Positions 8,436 to 15,380 of a stretch of 40,448 nt of DNA are shown here, one piece after another. Position numbers and translations under genes: made by a program. Origin of the DNA: a virus; IMG/VR virus record IMGVR_UViG_3300035670_000530, positions 1 to 40,448 of that record. The stretch is one strand, 5' to 3'. The notes under the pieces were generated by a model that made no database searches, was not told the origin of the DNA, and was given only the letters and a program-made list of their open reading frames with translations. The first letter of the stretch is position 1. Every line of letters starts with the position of its first letter.

Positions 8436-8578
8436 TCCTGTATCTCCTATGTCACCCGTCAGGGGAGTACCCCCCCTCCCAAAACCCGCGCACGCAAAAA
8501 TCTGATTAGCGGTCGGTTTCCGGGGTGTGGGGCTGAAACTTTCGACCTCCCCCTCCCCCTTCGGGCCTGGGCGTGTGG
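8436..8578. other. Non-coding gap, candidate cos region
   Basis: A 143-base gap between the HNH endonuclease and small terminase genes, the usual cos location in HK97-type phages. It has a GGGGAGTACCCCCC near-palindrome at about 8463-8476, a C-run and an AT-richer patch (AAAAATCTGATTAGC). The cut site itself cannot be recognised from sequence alone. Confidence 0.3.
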
Positions 8579-8953
8579 TCAGGGCTCGGTGTACCCGCGC
8601 CACGCACGCTGCACACCGCGCTGGCGCTCGGCCTTGCTCTTGGCGTCGTGGCAGTCGTGGCACAAGCCCTGCACGTTGCTGTCATCGTCTGCGCCACCCT
8701 CTTCCAGCGACTGGATGTGGTCGCGCTGGGTTGCCAGCTTCACGCGGCCGTGCCGCTTGCACTCGGCGCACAGCGGATCACGAGCGAACAGCTCGGCCCG
8801 CAGGCGTTGCAGCTTGCGGCCGGTGATGCGCTTGGGTGCGTCGGGCTTCTTGGCCCACAGTTGCTTGGGGTGCTTCGGGCAGCGGCCCGTGCCATCGCGC
8901 ACCAGCACCCCGCAGCCGGGATGTGTGCAGGGGCGTGGTGCAGAGATGGGCAT
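8579..8953 (-). CDS. HNH homing-type endonuclease (packaging-associated)
   Basis: A 124-residue HNH nuclease. It has four metal-binding cysteines in two CxxC pairs (CAEC and CHDC) around the HNH core RDHIQSLEEGGADDDSNVQG. A further Cys-containing N-terminal segment (CTHPGCG, CPKH) suggests a second zinc knuckle. HNH proteins beside terminase stimulate cos cleavage in HK97-like phages (established for HK97 gp74). The start at 8953 is the first ATG that fits the family; in-frame ATGs at 9049 and 9109 would extend it into the late leader. Confidence 0.88.
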   Translation of the reverse strand: MPISAPRPCTHPGCGVLVRDGTGRCPKHPKQLWAKKPDAPKRITGRKLQRLRAELFARDPLCAECKRHGRVKLATQRDHIQSLEEGGADDDSNVQGLCHDCHDAKSKAERQRGVQRAWRGYTEP

Positions 8954-9121
8954 ATATGGTTGGCACCAGACCCCTGCAGGGCGTGCCTCTACGCTGAAGC
9001 CGAGGATGCGCGCAGACTGATGATCTCGCCTCGGTTGATTCGCCTTCATGTGTGACGGCTGCGGGCATTCGGTGCCGAAGCAAAGCGCCAACACGTCCAA
9101 CCGGCACACATGAAGGCAAAG

Positions 9122-9154
9122 AAAAACCCCAGCAAGCTCTCGCCTGCCGGGGTT
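9122..9154 (-). terminator. Leader terminator tR'-like
   Basis: On the minus strand, arms AACCCC and GGGGTT enclose a second stem (GCAGGC/GCTTGC) and are followed by TTTTTCTTT. It lies about 60-90 bases downstream of the predicted late promoter and before the HNH gene. This is where a Q-dependent leader terminator would be. Confidence 0.85.
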
Positions 9155-9212
9155 CCGCAGTTGCCAGTGTCATGTGAAGCGGGTGGAGACGCAACACAGA
9201 CACCGTGCCTGA

Positions 9213-9240
9213 AATGTATCGGAAAAGTCTATGCCGTAAA
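9213..9240 (-). promoter_or_regulatory. Predicted late promoter pR'-like
   Basis: The minus strand has TTTACG (9240-9235), a 16-base spacer and TACATT (9218-9213). It lies immediately after the Q-like gene and ahead of a strong terminator. Position is the main support; the boxes are imperfect. Confidence 0.5.
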
Positions 9241-9255
9241 ACTCCCCCCGCGCGT

Positions 9256-9684
9256 CTATAGCGGCTTCATCGCTTGGTCGGATGCACGGGCCGCCACGCG
9301 CTTGCGCTCTGCCTCTTCGGCCTTCGCCTGCAGCCAGGCATCAATGAAGTGGTCAGCCTGCTCCAGCTGCGCCTTGATGGTGCTCTCGGCCCGCTGCATA
9401 CGCTGCGCTGTGGCCCGCACGCCCAGGTCTTTCAGGTAGATGCAGTCAATCGTCACAAACAGATGGCCCTTGCCCAGCTTCAGCGCACTCACGGCCTTGT
9501 CGGTCTCTGCCGCCTCTTCCTCAAACACCGGGATCGGCACGTTGTTGTAGCTGCCGCGTGACCACACCTCACTGGCCAGCACCGACTTGGTGGCAAAACC
9601 ACGCCCGCCGCCCGCGCCGCGCGATGACCAGATGGCCCAGTTCTCCAACCGCCGCTGGATGTACTTAATGCGCGCCACTGGCAC
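9256..9684 (-). CDS. Q-like antitermination protein
   Basis: About 143 residues, similar in plan to the phage 82-type Q family (Phage_antitermQ). The N-terminal YIQRRLENWAIWSSRG segment matches the family RLExWxxW start. A central helix and the C-terminal ATAQRMQRAESTIKAQLEQA helix-turn-helix-like stretch match its AxxLxxAExxIxxxL end. The GTG at 9684 (or 9678, preceded by GGGGGG) is preferred because an ATG at 9753 would overlap the upstream gene by about 90 bases. It would load on RNA polymerase at the adjacent late promoter to allow read-through of the leader terminator and of the internal hairpins in the late operon. Confidence 0.75.
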   Translation of the reverse strand: MPVARIKYIQRRLENWAIWSSRGAGGGRGFATKSVLASEVWSRGSYNNVPIPVFEEEAAETDKAVSALKLGKGHLFVTIDCIYLKDLGVRATAQRMQRAESTIKAQLEQADHFIDAWLQAKAEEAERKRVAARASDQAMKPL

Positions 9685-10033
9685 CCCCCGCGTTCGCTGG
9701 TGCTGGCAGCTCACCAAAAATGCAGACGTATGCACAGCCAAAGCAGGCCACAAAGCTGCCCAGCTCGGCCTGGTCCTTTTCGATCACGCCCGCAGGCTGG
9801 CCCACCACATGCCCGGCCTCAAAGGCGTAGAAGCAACCAGGCTCACCACCCAGGCCACGGCGCACCAGCGCATACACCGCACTGCCCACCTCTTCAGCCC
9901 GGCTCTTGATCAGGGCGTACACCTCGGGCATGCACTGCTTGATGGTCCTGAGCCCGCTTTCAATGCGGTTGATGCGGGCCTGCTCCAGGTACTCAGCACT
10001 TGCTTGCCCTGATGCTGCTGTCCAAGTGTCCAT
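9665..10033 (-). CDS. Hypothetical protein upstream of Q
   Basis: A 122-residue protein beginning MDTWTAASGQASAEYLEQAR, with helical ARINRIESGLRTIKQCMPEVYALI and a Cys-containing CFGCAYVCIFGE segment near the end. No family is recognised. The ATG at 10033 follows AAGGA with suitable spacing, so it is preferred over 10042. It overlaps the Q-like gene by about 20 bases, implying co-expression. Its first codons contain one of the TGGACA triplets, and its end carries copy 3 of the 16-bp motif. Confidence 0.65.
   Translation of the reverse strand: MDTWTAASGQASAEYLEQARINRIESGLRTIKQCMPEVYALIKSRAEEVGSAVYALVRRGLGGEPGCFYAFEAGHVVGQPAGVIEKDQAELGSFVACFGCAYVCIFGELPAPANAGGASGAH
9721..9736 (+). repeat. Copy 3 of the 16-bp motif
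   Basis: TGCAGACGTATGCACA, identical to copy 1 in the opposite orientation, inside the gene upstream of Q. Confidence 0.75.
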
Positions 10034-10248
10034 ACTGTCCATCCTTTTCCATAGAGATCACAGGTGAGAGGGAATGCACCTGCGCGTACGCGCTCGCAGG
10101 TGCGCCTGCCTGCGCCTGCCCGCACCGTAAGGCGCGGGGCCCATGCCGCAGGCTCTGGGCAATGCAGCGGCCTCAACTCCAAAAAGTAGGGAATTGGGGT
10201 AGCTGGTGGCATCCATGTAAAAACGTGGACACCTTGGACACCTGGACA
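10019..10248. other. Mirrored TGGACA repeats flanking a hairpin; candidate replication origin
   Basis: Three TGGACA hexamers on the plus strand (10226, 10235, 10243; spacing 9 and 8) face three on the minus strand (plus-strand TGTCCA at 10019, 10027, 10036; spacing 8 and 9). Between them is a perfect 9-base inverted repeat GCACCTGCG/CGCAGGTGC (10076-10084 and 10095-10103). The region follows the primase-helicase gene. Iteron-like repeats beside a replication gene suggest an origin; this is inference. Confidence 0.4.
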
Positions 10249-10249
10249 C

Positions 10250-10435
10250 TCAGGTCATGGGCGCGTGGCAGCCCATCCCCGCCACTGCACCGCACGCAGG
10301 GCGCACAGCGCGCCCCTGCTGCACCGTGGCGCGAATCACGCCTCCAACACGGTGTGCAGTGCAGCGCGTTTCAGGCGCTGCGTTGTAGATGCGAGGCATC
10401 GCCTCAGAAGGGCTCATCCATGCCCCCTTGTGCAT
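10250..10435 (-). CDS. Possible small ORF after the primase-helicase
   Basis: A 61-residue frame starting MHKGAWMSPSEAMPRIYNAA, overlapping the end of the helicase gene by 32 bases. It has no recognisable family or strong ribosome site. A second frame follows immediately (10249-10058, GTG start). Both may be non-coding, and the 10058-10403 interval is otherwise without a confident gene. Confidence 0.25.
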   Translation of the reverse strand: MHKGAWMSPSEAMPRIYNAAPETRCTAHRVGGVIRATVQQGRAVRPACGAVAGMGCHAPMT

Positions 10436-13160
10436 AGAACTGGGCCGCAGGCGTAGCAGGCACCGCCACCTCTGCTGCAGGTGCTAGCGTGGGCTCTTCC
10501 CCTTCGGCGGGCTCTTCGCCGCGCTGGTCCAGGCCCGTTACGCGGTCCTTCGGTGGCCACTCAGCCGGGCGGGTGAACCCCCAGGCCCGCACACCGTTCA
10601 CTTGCCGCTTCACGCGCTCCCAGCCCTCATGCTTCAGCCAAGCCGTGATCTGCCCTTGCAGGCCAGGGGGTGCCTTGGCGGCATCCATCCCCAGCGCCTG
10701 CACCAGCTGTGCAATGGTCACAAACGTGGCCTCGCAGTGCACAAAGCCCAGCGGCCCCGTGGCAGCAGCCACCGGCTTGCGCGTCAGCACAGCCAACAGC
10801 TCGCTCTCCACAGCCGTCTCCACCAGGCGGCTTTCCTGCATGGGGTGGAACAGGCGCTTTTCTTCGTCGGCCGATGGCGTGTAGCTCGCGCCCTGCAGGT
10901 AAAGCTCATACGCCTCAGCCAGCAGCTGCTCGCGGTACTTCGCCACAAACTCGGTGTTGATCTGGTTGCGCACCGGCACCGGCCAAAAGCGGCGGTTCCC
11001 TGTGCGGTCGCGCAGGTAGGTGTCCTCGTTCGTGGTGCCCACCAGCACACACTGGCGGGGGAAGGCCTCCACCGTGCTGCCATAGGCCACTCGGTAACGA
11101 TCCACCTTCGAGCTGATGAACGCCTTGATGGCCCCCACCTCAGCCTTGCTGAAGTGCGTCAACTCGGCAATCTCATACAGCCAGCAGCCCTGCACCTGCT
11201 CAGGGCCTTCCTTGCCACGGCCCACCTCAAACGGCGTGTCGCTGTAATACTCTGACCCCGCCAACACCTCCACCAGGGTGGACTTGCGCAGCCCGCCCGA
11301 TCCTTCCAGCACCGGGCAGTAGTCAAACTTGCAGCCAGGTTCCATCACCCGCCACACCATGCCCATCACCCAGTAACGGCCCACCAGTCCAAGGTACTCG
11401 GCCAGGGCCGCAGGCACAGTGGCGGGCGTTTCGCCCAGCGCGTGCATCAGCCAGCGGTCAATGCGGGGCTTCTTGTCCCACACAATGCCGCCCAGCCACT
11501 CACGCACGGGGTGGTAGCGCTGCGAGTGCGCCACGGTCTGAATCCCTTCGTCCAGCGATGCCTTATTGATGCTCGGCAGGCCCCAGGTGTCTGTCATCCA
11601 CTTGCCTAGCAGCAGCGCATCGGCCCCGCGAATCTCGCCCGGCTTGCTGTACGGCCAAGGAAAGGCACGGCGGCACACCACCGTGTTGCGCAGTTCATCG
11701 TAGGCCACCACGCCCTGCAGTTCGGGGGCGTTCTCCAGCGCGGCAATCACCGTCTTGCGCGATACGGTCCAGCGCTTCTTTTCCTGGTCGTAATAGGGAG
11801 CAAGCCAGCTTGGCACTAGCCGCGAGCCGCACTTCACCAGGTCGGCATCGCCACCGGCATCCTCAGCGCCCAAATCACTGCCCTGGGTGCCAACGGGGGA
11901 ATCGATTTTTTTGGATTCTGCCGCTGCGGCTGGCTCTACCTGGGGCGTGTCCACCAGGGCCACGGCGCGGGCCAGAAACGCCTGCACCTGCTCATACGTC
12001 CAACCGTCTACCTCAATCGCGTCACGCGCATCCCAGCCGTCCACCACCACGCCAGGCTTGGGAATGGGCAACAGTTGCACCGTGCAGCCATGCTCGTCAC
12101 GCAGCAGGGCACCAATGCCCAGCATTGCCTTCATGCCGGGCTGCTTCTCAACAGCCAGGAAGGGTTGCCGCTTCTCGGCCAACTCCTTCACCGTCTCGCA
12201 AACCCTTTGCCGATCGTTATCGGTCACTGGTGGCTGGATCTGGTCCAGCTGCTCTAGCGCCTGGGCCTGCAGTGACTTGAGCACGTCACGGGGCACAGGC
12301 TCACGCTTGCTGTCACAGTCAGGCCACGCGATCACCGTGCAGCCCGCAAGCCACGCCCAGTTCGCCTTCTGCCATGCCTTGCTGCCGCCTGGCCAGCTTG
12401 CCACGCAGTAAACGCCAGGCGCGCCCGCGTCCAGCAGGGCTTGCAGGCATTCGCCCTTGCGCTCGCCCTCTACCAGAATGACCGTGCGCCCTTCGGGCAA
12501 CCGCTGGCCAGGGAAGAAAAGCGGGCGTGGCTCATCCCACTGGCGCCAGTTCCACTTCGCTGCACCATCGCGGGCGCTCTGGCACCACGTATAGGGCAGC
12601 GTATCTTTGCCGCCATCGCTGGTGCGAAAGCGCACCACATACCCGTGCAGCTCATCACCCACCCGGTATGTCGCCGTGTGCTCAATGTCCTCAGCCTTGC
12701 GGTGAAAGTGCTTGAACGGGGGCGCCATCGCCGTTGGCGGGACCGGCACCACCGGGGCCCAGCCCTCGGGCTCAGGCTTTGGCTTGGCAGGCGGCGGCGC
12801 TGGCCGGGGTGGCCTGGGCGCTGCAGACGCATCTGCGCCCTTCACAATGCCCGCCACATCCTCCAGGCCCTCTTCGCGCGCCACCTCGGCAGCCGCCTTG
12901 CCCTGGCTCAGGCCATGAATGGCCGCATACAGGCTCAGCAGGTCGTTGCCCTTCTCATCGCTGGCAAAGTCGGCCCACTTGCCGCTCACCAGGTTGACAG
13001 AGCAGCTACTGCCCTTGCCGCCCGCCAGCGAGCCGCACACGTACTCGTGCCCGCGCCGCTCACCACCTGGCAGCCACCGGGGCACCAGGTTGTCGGCATC
13101 GCGCAAAAGCGCATCGGCCAGGGCCGTGAAATTGATCGGTGGCAGGTCAGTCTTGCCCAT
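10404..13160 (-). CDS. DNA primase-helicase, VapE/VirE family
   Basis: A 918-residue replication protein. The N-terminal part has a zinc/primase-like segment (EYVCGSLAGGKGSSCSVNLV) and a TOPRIM domain with VEGE near residue 228 and WPDCD near 280. A Pro/Ala linker near residues 125-150 separates modules. The C-terminal half is a VapE-type superfamily 3-like helicase: Walker A GSGGLRKST near 620, an acidic Walker B region in WLYEIAELTHFSK, and the sensor/arginine-finger region GTTNEDTYLRDRTGNRRF near 715. It is likely the phage's own initiator helicase-primase. The ATG at 13160 follows GGGG and is preferred to the upstream TTG. Confidence 0.92.
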   Translation of the reverse strand: MGKTDLPPINFTALADALLRDADNLVPRWLPGGERRGHEYVCGSLAGGKGSSCSVNLVSGKWADFASDEKGNDLLSLYAAIHGLSQGKAAAEVAREEGLEDVAGIVKGADASAAPRPPRPAPPPAKPKPEPEGWAPVVPVPPTAMAPPFKHFHRKAEDIEHTATYRVGDELHGYVVRFRTSDGGKDTLPYTWCQSARDGAAKWNWRQWDEPRPLFFPGQRLPEGRTVILVEGERKGECLQALLDAGAPGVYCVASWPGGSKAWQKANWAWLAGCTVIAWPDCDSKREPVPRDVLKSLQAQALEQLDQIQPPVTDNDRQRVCETVKELAEKRQPFLAVEKQPGMKAMLGIGALLRDEHGCTVQLLPIPKPGVVVDGWDARDAIEVDGWTYEQVQAFLARAVALVDTPQVEPAAAAESKKIDSPVGTQGSDLGAEDAGGDADLVKCGSRLVPSWLAPYYDQEKKRWTVSRKTVIAALENAPELQGVVAYDELRNTVVCRRAFPWPYSKPGEIRGADALLLGKWMTDTWGLPSINKASLDEGIQTVAHSQRYHPVREWLGGIVWDKKPRIDRWLMHALGETPATVPAALAEYLGLVGRYWVMGMVWRVMEPGCKFDYCPVLEGSGGLRKSTLVEVLAGSEYYSDTPFEVGRGKEGPEQVQGCWLYEIAELTHFSKAEVGAIKAFISSKVDRYRVAYGSTVEAFPRQCVLVGTTNEDTYLRDRTGNRRFWPVPVRNQINTEFVAKYREQLLAEAYELYLQGASYTPSADEEKRLFHPMQESRLVETAVESELLAVLTRKPVAAATGPLGFVHCEATFVTIAQLVQALGMDAAKAPPGLQGQITAWLKHEGWERVKRQVNGVRAWGFTRPAEWPPKDRVTGLDQRGEEPAEGEEPTLAPAAEVAVPATPAAQFYAQGGMDEPF

Positions 13161-13261
13161 ACGCCACCCCAAAAGAAACTTCAGAAACTACGGAAATTGC
13201 TGCACTAAAGCCGGTGTCTCCACCACCAGCGGCCAGATGCTTGAGGGTCATGCGTTGCCGA

Positions 13262-13549
13262 TCAACCCCACACGCGCAGCACCTGCGCCAAATCCACAAA
13301 GCCATCGTCATCGCCCTGCATGGCTGCAGGCACGTACTCGGCCACCGGGCGGTTCCGGTACTCCACCTTGCGGTTACGCACGCGGTGCAGCTGCCCGGCG
13401 CGGCTCATGTTTTCCACTGTGCGGCGGGCTGCCTGCAAGCCCACGCAAGCCACAGCCGCCATCTCCCGCAGCGTGGGGCCACGGTCGGGCGTGGCAAGCT
13501 GCGTGCAGGCATTCAGCAGCGCCTGGCGCACTTCGCCTGCGGGCCTCAT
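13262..13549 (-). CDS. Small winged-helix DNA-binding protein
   Basis: A 95-residue basic protein starting MRPAGEVRQALLNACTQLAT. It contains a helix-turn-helix pattern (LREMAAVACVGLQAARRTVENMSRAG) followed by a basic wing-like stretch (QLHRVRNRKVEYRNRP). This plan resembles phage replication or transcription regulators, but no named family is claimed. Its start overlaps the CII-like gene stop (ATGA). It precedes the primase-helicase, so a role in replication control is plausible. Confidence 0.7.
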   Translation of the reverse strand: MRPAGEVRQALLNACTQLATPDRGPTLREMAAVACVGLQAARRTVENMSRAGQLHRVRNRKVEYRNRPVAEYVPAAMQGDDDGFVDLAQVLRVWG

Positions 13550-14040
13550 GCCACACCCCCTTGGCGGCCAACCCACTTGGCCATGGTGCTTTCGTGCTTG
13601 GCTTCCAGCGCCAGCATCAATTGCTGGCCACTGCCCACCAGCTCTGCCCACTGCTGCTGAATAGCCTTCAGCTCATTGGCGCTGATTTCGCCATCGGCAT
13701 CAGCCGCAGCCACCGCGCCCACCACATCGGCCAGCTCACGCATCAGCCCAGCCACCGCGCCTGCGGTGATTGAATCGGGCTGCATGCCCTGCGGCAGGGG
13801 CAGCAACGTGGCGCCGCAATGCTCAGCCAGGCGCGTGGGGTAGTCCAGCGCATGGGGCGTGCCCAGCTGCGTGCACATGGCGGCAATCTCAGCCGCATCC
13901 ATCGCGCCCAGCTTGTACTGGGGGGCCGCACGCAGCTCCTTTTCCAGAGTGCTCGGGCTCTTGCCCAGGCGCAGGGCCACGGCATCCAGCCCACCGGGGT
14001 AATGGCGCACAGCGCGCCGAACGGAATCTAAAACGTCCAT
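13546..14040 (-). CDS. CII-like phage regulatory protein (CP76 family)
   Basis: A 164-residue protein. The N-terminal MDVLDSVRRAVRHYPGGLDAVALRLGKSPSTLEKEL is the helix-turn-helix pattern of the CP76/phage regulatory CII family of beta- and gammaproteobacterial phages. A second helical half has an EF-hand-like ADADGEISANEL segment. The ATG at 14040 follows GAGG at 8 bases and is chosen over the GTG at 14049. It lies in the cro operon ahead of replication genes, like lambda cII, and may influence the lysis-lysogeny choice. Confidence 0.8.
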   Translation of the reverse strand: MDVLDSVRRAVRHYPGGLDAVALRLGKSPSTLEKELRAAPQYKLGAMDAAEIAAMCTQLGTPHALDYPTRLAEHCGATLLPLPQGMQPDSITAGAVAGLMRELADVVGAVAAADADGEISANELKAIQQQWAELVGSGQQLMLALEAKHESTMAKWVGRQGGVA

Positions 14041-14284
14041 CTGCTCCACCTCTTCAAAACGCTACAGACACGCGCCCGCCGTGCGCGAGACACTGCGGGC
14101 ATGAACAGAAAAGCCACCCCACGCCACCACGCGAAGCAACGCGCACCTGCCCGTGCGCGCTGCACCATGAATGGGGGGAGTAACCCGGCGGCATGGCTGC
14201 GGGCGTGGGGTGGCACAAAGGGCGCCCGCCCTCTTCCGGGCTACGATGGGAGTTCCTACACAACCACCGCCGAAAGGGACGGAC

Positions 14285-14575
14285 ATGACCACGGAAGAAG
14301 AAATTGCGGACATCAAGGCTTACTGCGAACGATTGAGAGCAGACCTGTCAGCCACGAATGCAGCGCTGTTTTCGCTTTTTGCAGCCATTCCCGGCGTGTA
14401 CCGAGACCGAGTGCTGGAACAGCTGGCAAAGAACTCTGCTCAGCGAGCAGAATTCGTCGACGGATTACAAGACCCACGGGCACCAAAAGCGCTCCAGCAA
14501 ATCCACCAAGCGGAAGAGCGGGTGTATCAAGAGCTGGTGCGGCTTTCGTCAGAGCGCCACTCGCAGGGCCTCTGA
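14285..14575 (+). CDS. Hypothetical coiled protein, opposite strand to the cro operon
   Basis: A 96-residue acidic, helical protein starting MTTEEEIADIKAYCERLRAD. A ribosome site (AAAGGG) lies 7 bases upstream. Hydrophobic spacing (LFSLFAAIPGVYRDRVLEQL) suggests a helical bundle. It is transcribed against the cro operon and in the same sense as the repressor, so expression from the prophage is likely. A low-confidence minus-strand frame overlaps its 3' half. No family is assigned. Confidence 0.65.
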   Translation: MTTEEEIADIKAYCERLRADLSATNAALFSLFAAIPGVYRDRVLEQLAKNSAQRAEFVDGLQDPRAPKALQQIHQAEERVYQELVRLSSERHSQGL

Positions 14576-14666
14576 GCGCCAACATCTCGCGCAACTCGTA
14601 CAGCGCCATTGGCTCCAGCTCTACGCCGCATTCACCAACGACGCGGAAACCGTTTGAGTTAGGCAT
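14313..14666 (-). CDS. Doubtful ORF with a perfect ribosome site after cro
   Basis: The start MPNSNGFRVVGECGVELEPM is preceded by AGGAGG with 6-base spacing, an excellent ribosome site. The first 33 residues look like protein; the rest is antisense to the 14285-14575 gene and looks like a shadow. It may be the 5' end of an ancestral cro-operon gene whose 3' part was replaced, or a short gene reading into foreign DNA. Confidence 0.35.
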   Translation of the reverse strand: MPNSNGFRVVGECGVELEPMALYELREMLALRGPASGALTKAAPALDTPALPLGGFAGALLVPVGLVIRRRILLAEQSSLPAVPALGLGTRREWLQKAKTALHSWLTGLLSIVRSKP

Positions 14667-14680
14667 GGGAAACCTCCTGG
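14663..14680. repeat. Direct repeat, left copy (pair with 15107-15124)
   Basis: GCATGGGAAACCTCCTGG differs from the right copy by one base. Both hold the complement of an AGGAGG ribosome site plus ATG. The pair brackets the 14759-15097 membrane-protein gene. Confidence 0.8.
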
Positions 14681-14758
14681 GTGTGGGTTGGGGCCTCCCC
14701 CGAAATAAGATGGCTGGTACCACCCGAACCATCTTTTTCAGACGAGGCCCCAAAAAAC

Positions 14759-15097
14759 ATGGACCTGAACAACATCGCCGAACAAGTGACGATCACCGTG
14801 GTCAGCGCCACCGTGCTGTGGCTGGGCTCCAGGCTGGCCATGACAATCTGGAGCAAGACAGCGCAATTGGCCGCAAGGCTCAGAAACACGTACCAGAACA
14901 ACGCCCTGGTTTCAGCGCGTGCCAAGGAAAGGATGGAGGCCATGCGCGAGTTCACGCTGGTGCTTTGCTTTGTCAGCATGCTGGGCCTCCAGATACGGGC
15001 CACTGGCGCCGTGCTGCAGGCGTGGGACGTGGTGATGCTGTGCACCTGGACGTGGTGCCTGCTGACCACACTGCTGCACATTGCGCGCAGGAAGTAG
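14759..15097 (+). CDS. Small membrane protein, likely accessory gene (moron)
   Basis: A 112-residue protein with an N-terminal hydrophobic helix (about residues 9-28), a basic cytoplasmic-type loop (RLRNTYQNN...RAKERMEAMR) and two further hydrophobic stretches (about 66-80 and 88-106), ending in RRK. No family is recognised. It is inserted between cro and the next operon gene, reads in the opposite direction and is bracketed by an 18-bp direct repeat. Small membrane proteins beside phage repressors often give superinfection exclusion; that is only a hypothesis here. Confidence 0.7.
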   Translation: MDLNNIAEQVTITVVSATVLWLGSRLAMTIWSKTAQLAARLRNTYQNNALVSARAKERMEAMREFTLVLCFVSMLGLQIRATGAVLQAWDVVMLCTWTWCLLTTLLHIARRK

Positions 15098-15102
15098 CGG
15101 CG

Positions 15103-15312
15103 TCATGCATGGGAAGCCTCCTGGTGGGTTGCTCCCGCCAGCACTTTTTCAGCAAGCTGCTTCAGCTTCTCGCCAATGGTGTAGCGGGGGTCCTTTGTCG
15201 AACCCCTGGCGAGGTCGCTGATGGTGGATTGCGCACAACCGCACTCAGCGGCAATTTGCGGCTGACTCCACCCGGCAGCCTGCAGCTCGGAGATGACGTT
15301 GGACCAATTCAT
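15103..15312 (-). CDS. Cro-like repressor (XRE/YdaS-type helix-turn-helix)
   Basis: A 69-residue protein, mostly one helix-turn-helix domain: WSQPQIAAECGCAQSTISDL (residues 15-34), then RYTIGEKLKQLAEKVL. It is divergent from the repressor gene across a 66-base operator region, the Cro position. The predicted -10 box ends 6 bases before the ATG, so the mRNA may be leaderless. It should repress the repressor promoter and its own promoter early in infection. Its last codons overlap a good ribosome site for a downstream start. Confidence 0.85.
   Translation of the reverse strand: MNWSNVISELQAAGWSQPQIAAECGCAQSTISDLARGSTKDPRYTIGEKLKQLAEKVLAGATHQEASHA
15107..15124. repeat. Direct repeat, right copy (pair with 14663-14680)
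   Basis: GCATGGGAAGCCTCCTGG, at the 3' end of the cro-like gene. Similarity continues weakly (TGGGTTG) beyond the 18 bases. Confidence 0.8.
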
Positions 15313-15318
15313 GGCCCG

Positions 15319-15347
15319 AATATATCGGTTTTCCGATGTGTCGTAAA
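15319..15347 (-). promoter_or_regulatory. Early promoter for the cro operon
   Basis: The minus strand shows TTTACG (15347-15342), a 17-base spacer and TATATT (15324-15319). The strongest operator palindrome fills most of the spacer, so repressor binding should block it. Confidence 0.75.
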
Positions 15348-15380
15348 GCGGATTTCCGATAGGGCTATCGGCTAGCCTAT
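15324..15380. promoter_or_regulatory. Three repressor operator sites
   Basis: Site 1, ATCGGTTTTCCGAT (15324-15337), has perfect 5-base inverted arms. Site 2, AGCGGATTTCCGAT (15347-15360), matches 12 of 14. Site 3, ATCGGCTAGCCTAT (15367-15380), matches 10 of 14 and touches the repressor start codon. Centres are 23 and 20 bases apart, the layout of a lambda-type right operator. Confidence 0.85.

Noticed and set aside
9110-9439. Plus-strand frame starting MKAKKNPSKLSPAGV
   Set aside because: Its start lies in the leader terminator hairpin and the rest is antisense to the Q-like gene.
12826-12841. Seventh copy of the 16-bp motif (TGCAGACGCATCTGCG)
   Set aside because: Only the first eight bases match; the second half diverges.
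11810-13208. Several plus-strand frames of 120-255 residues
   Set aside because: All are antisense to the primase-helicase gene, which has clear motifs in its own frame.
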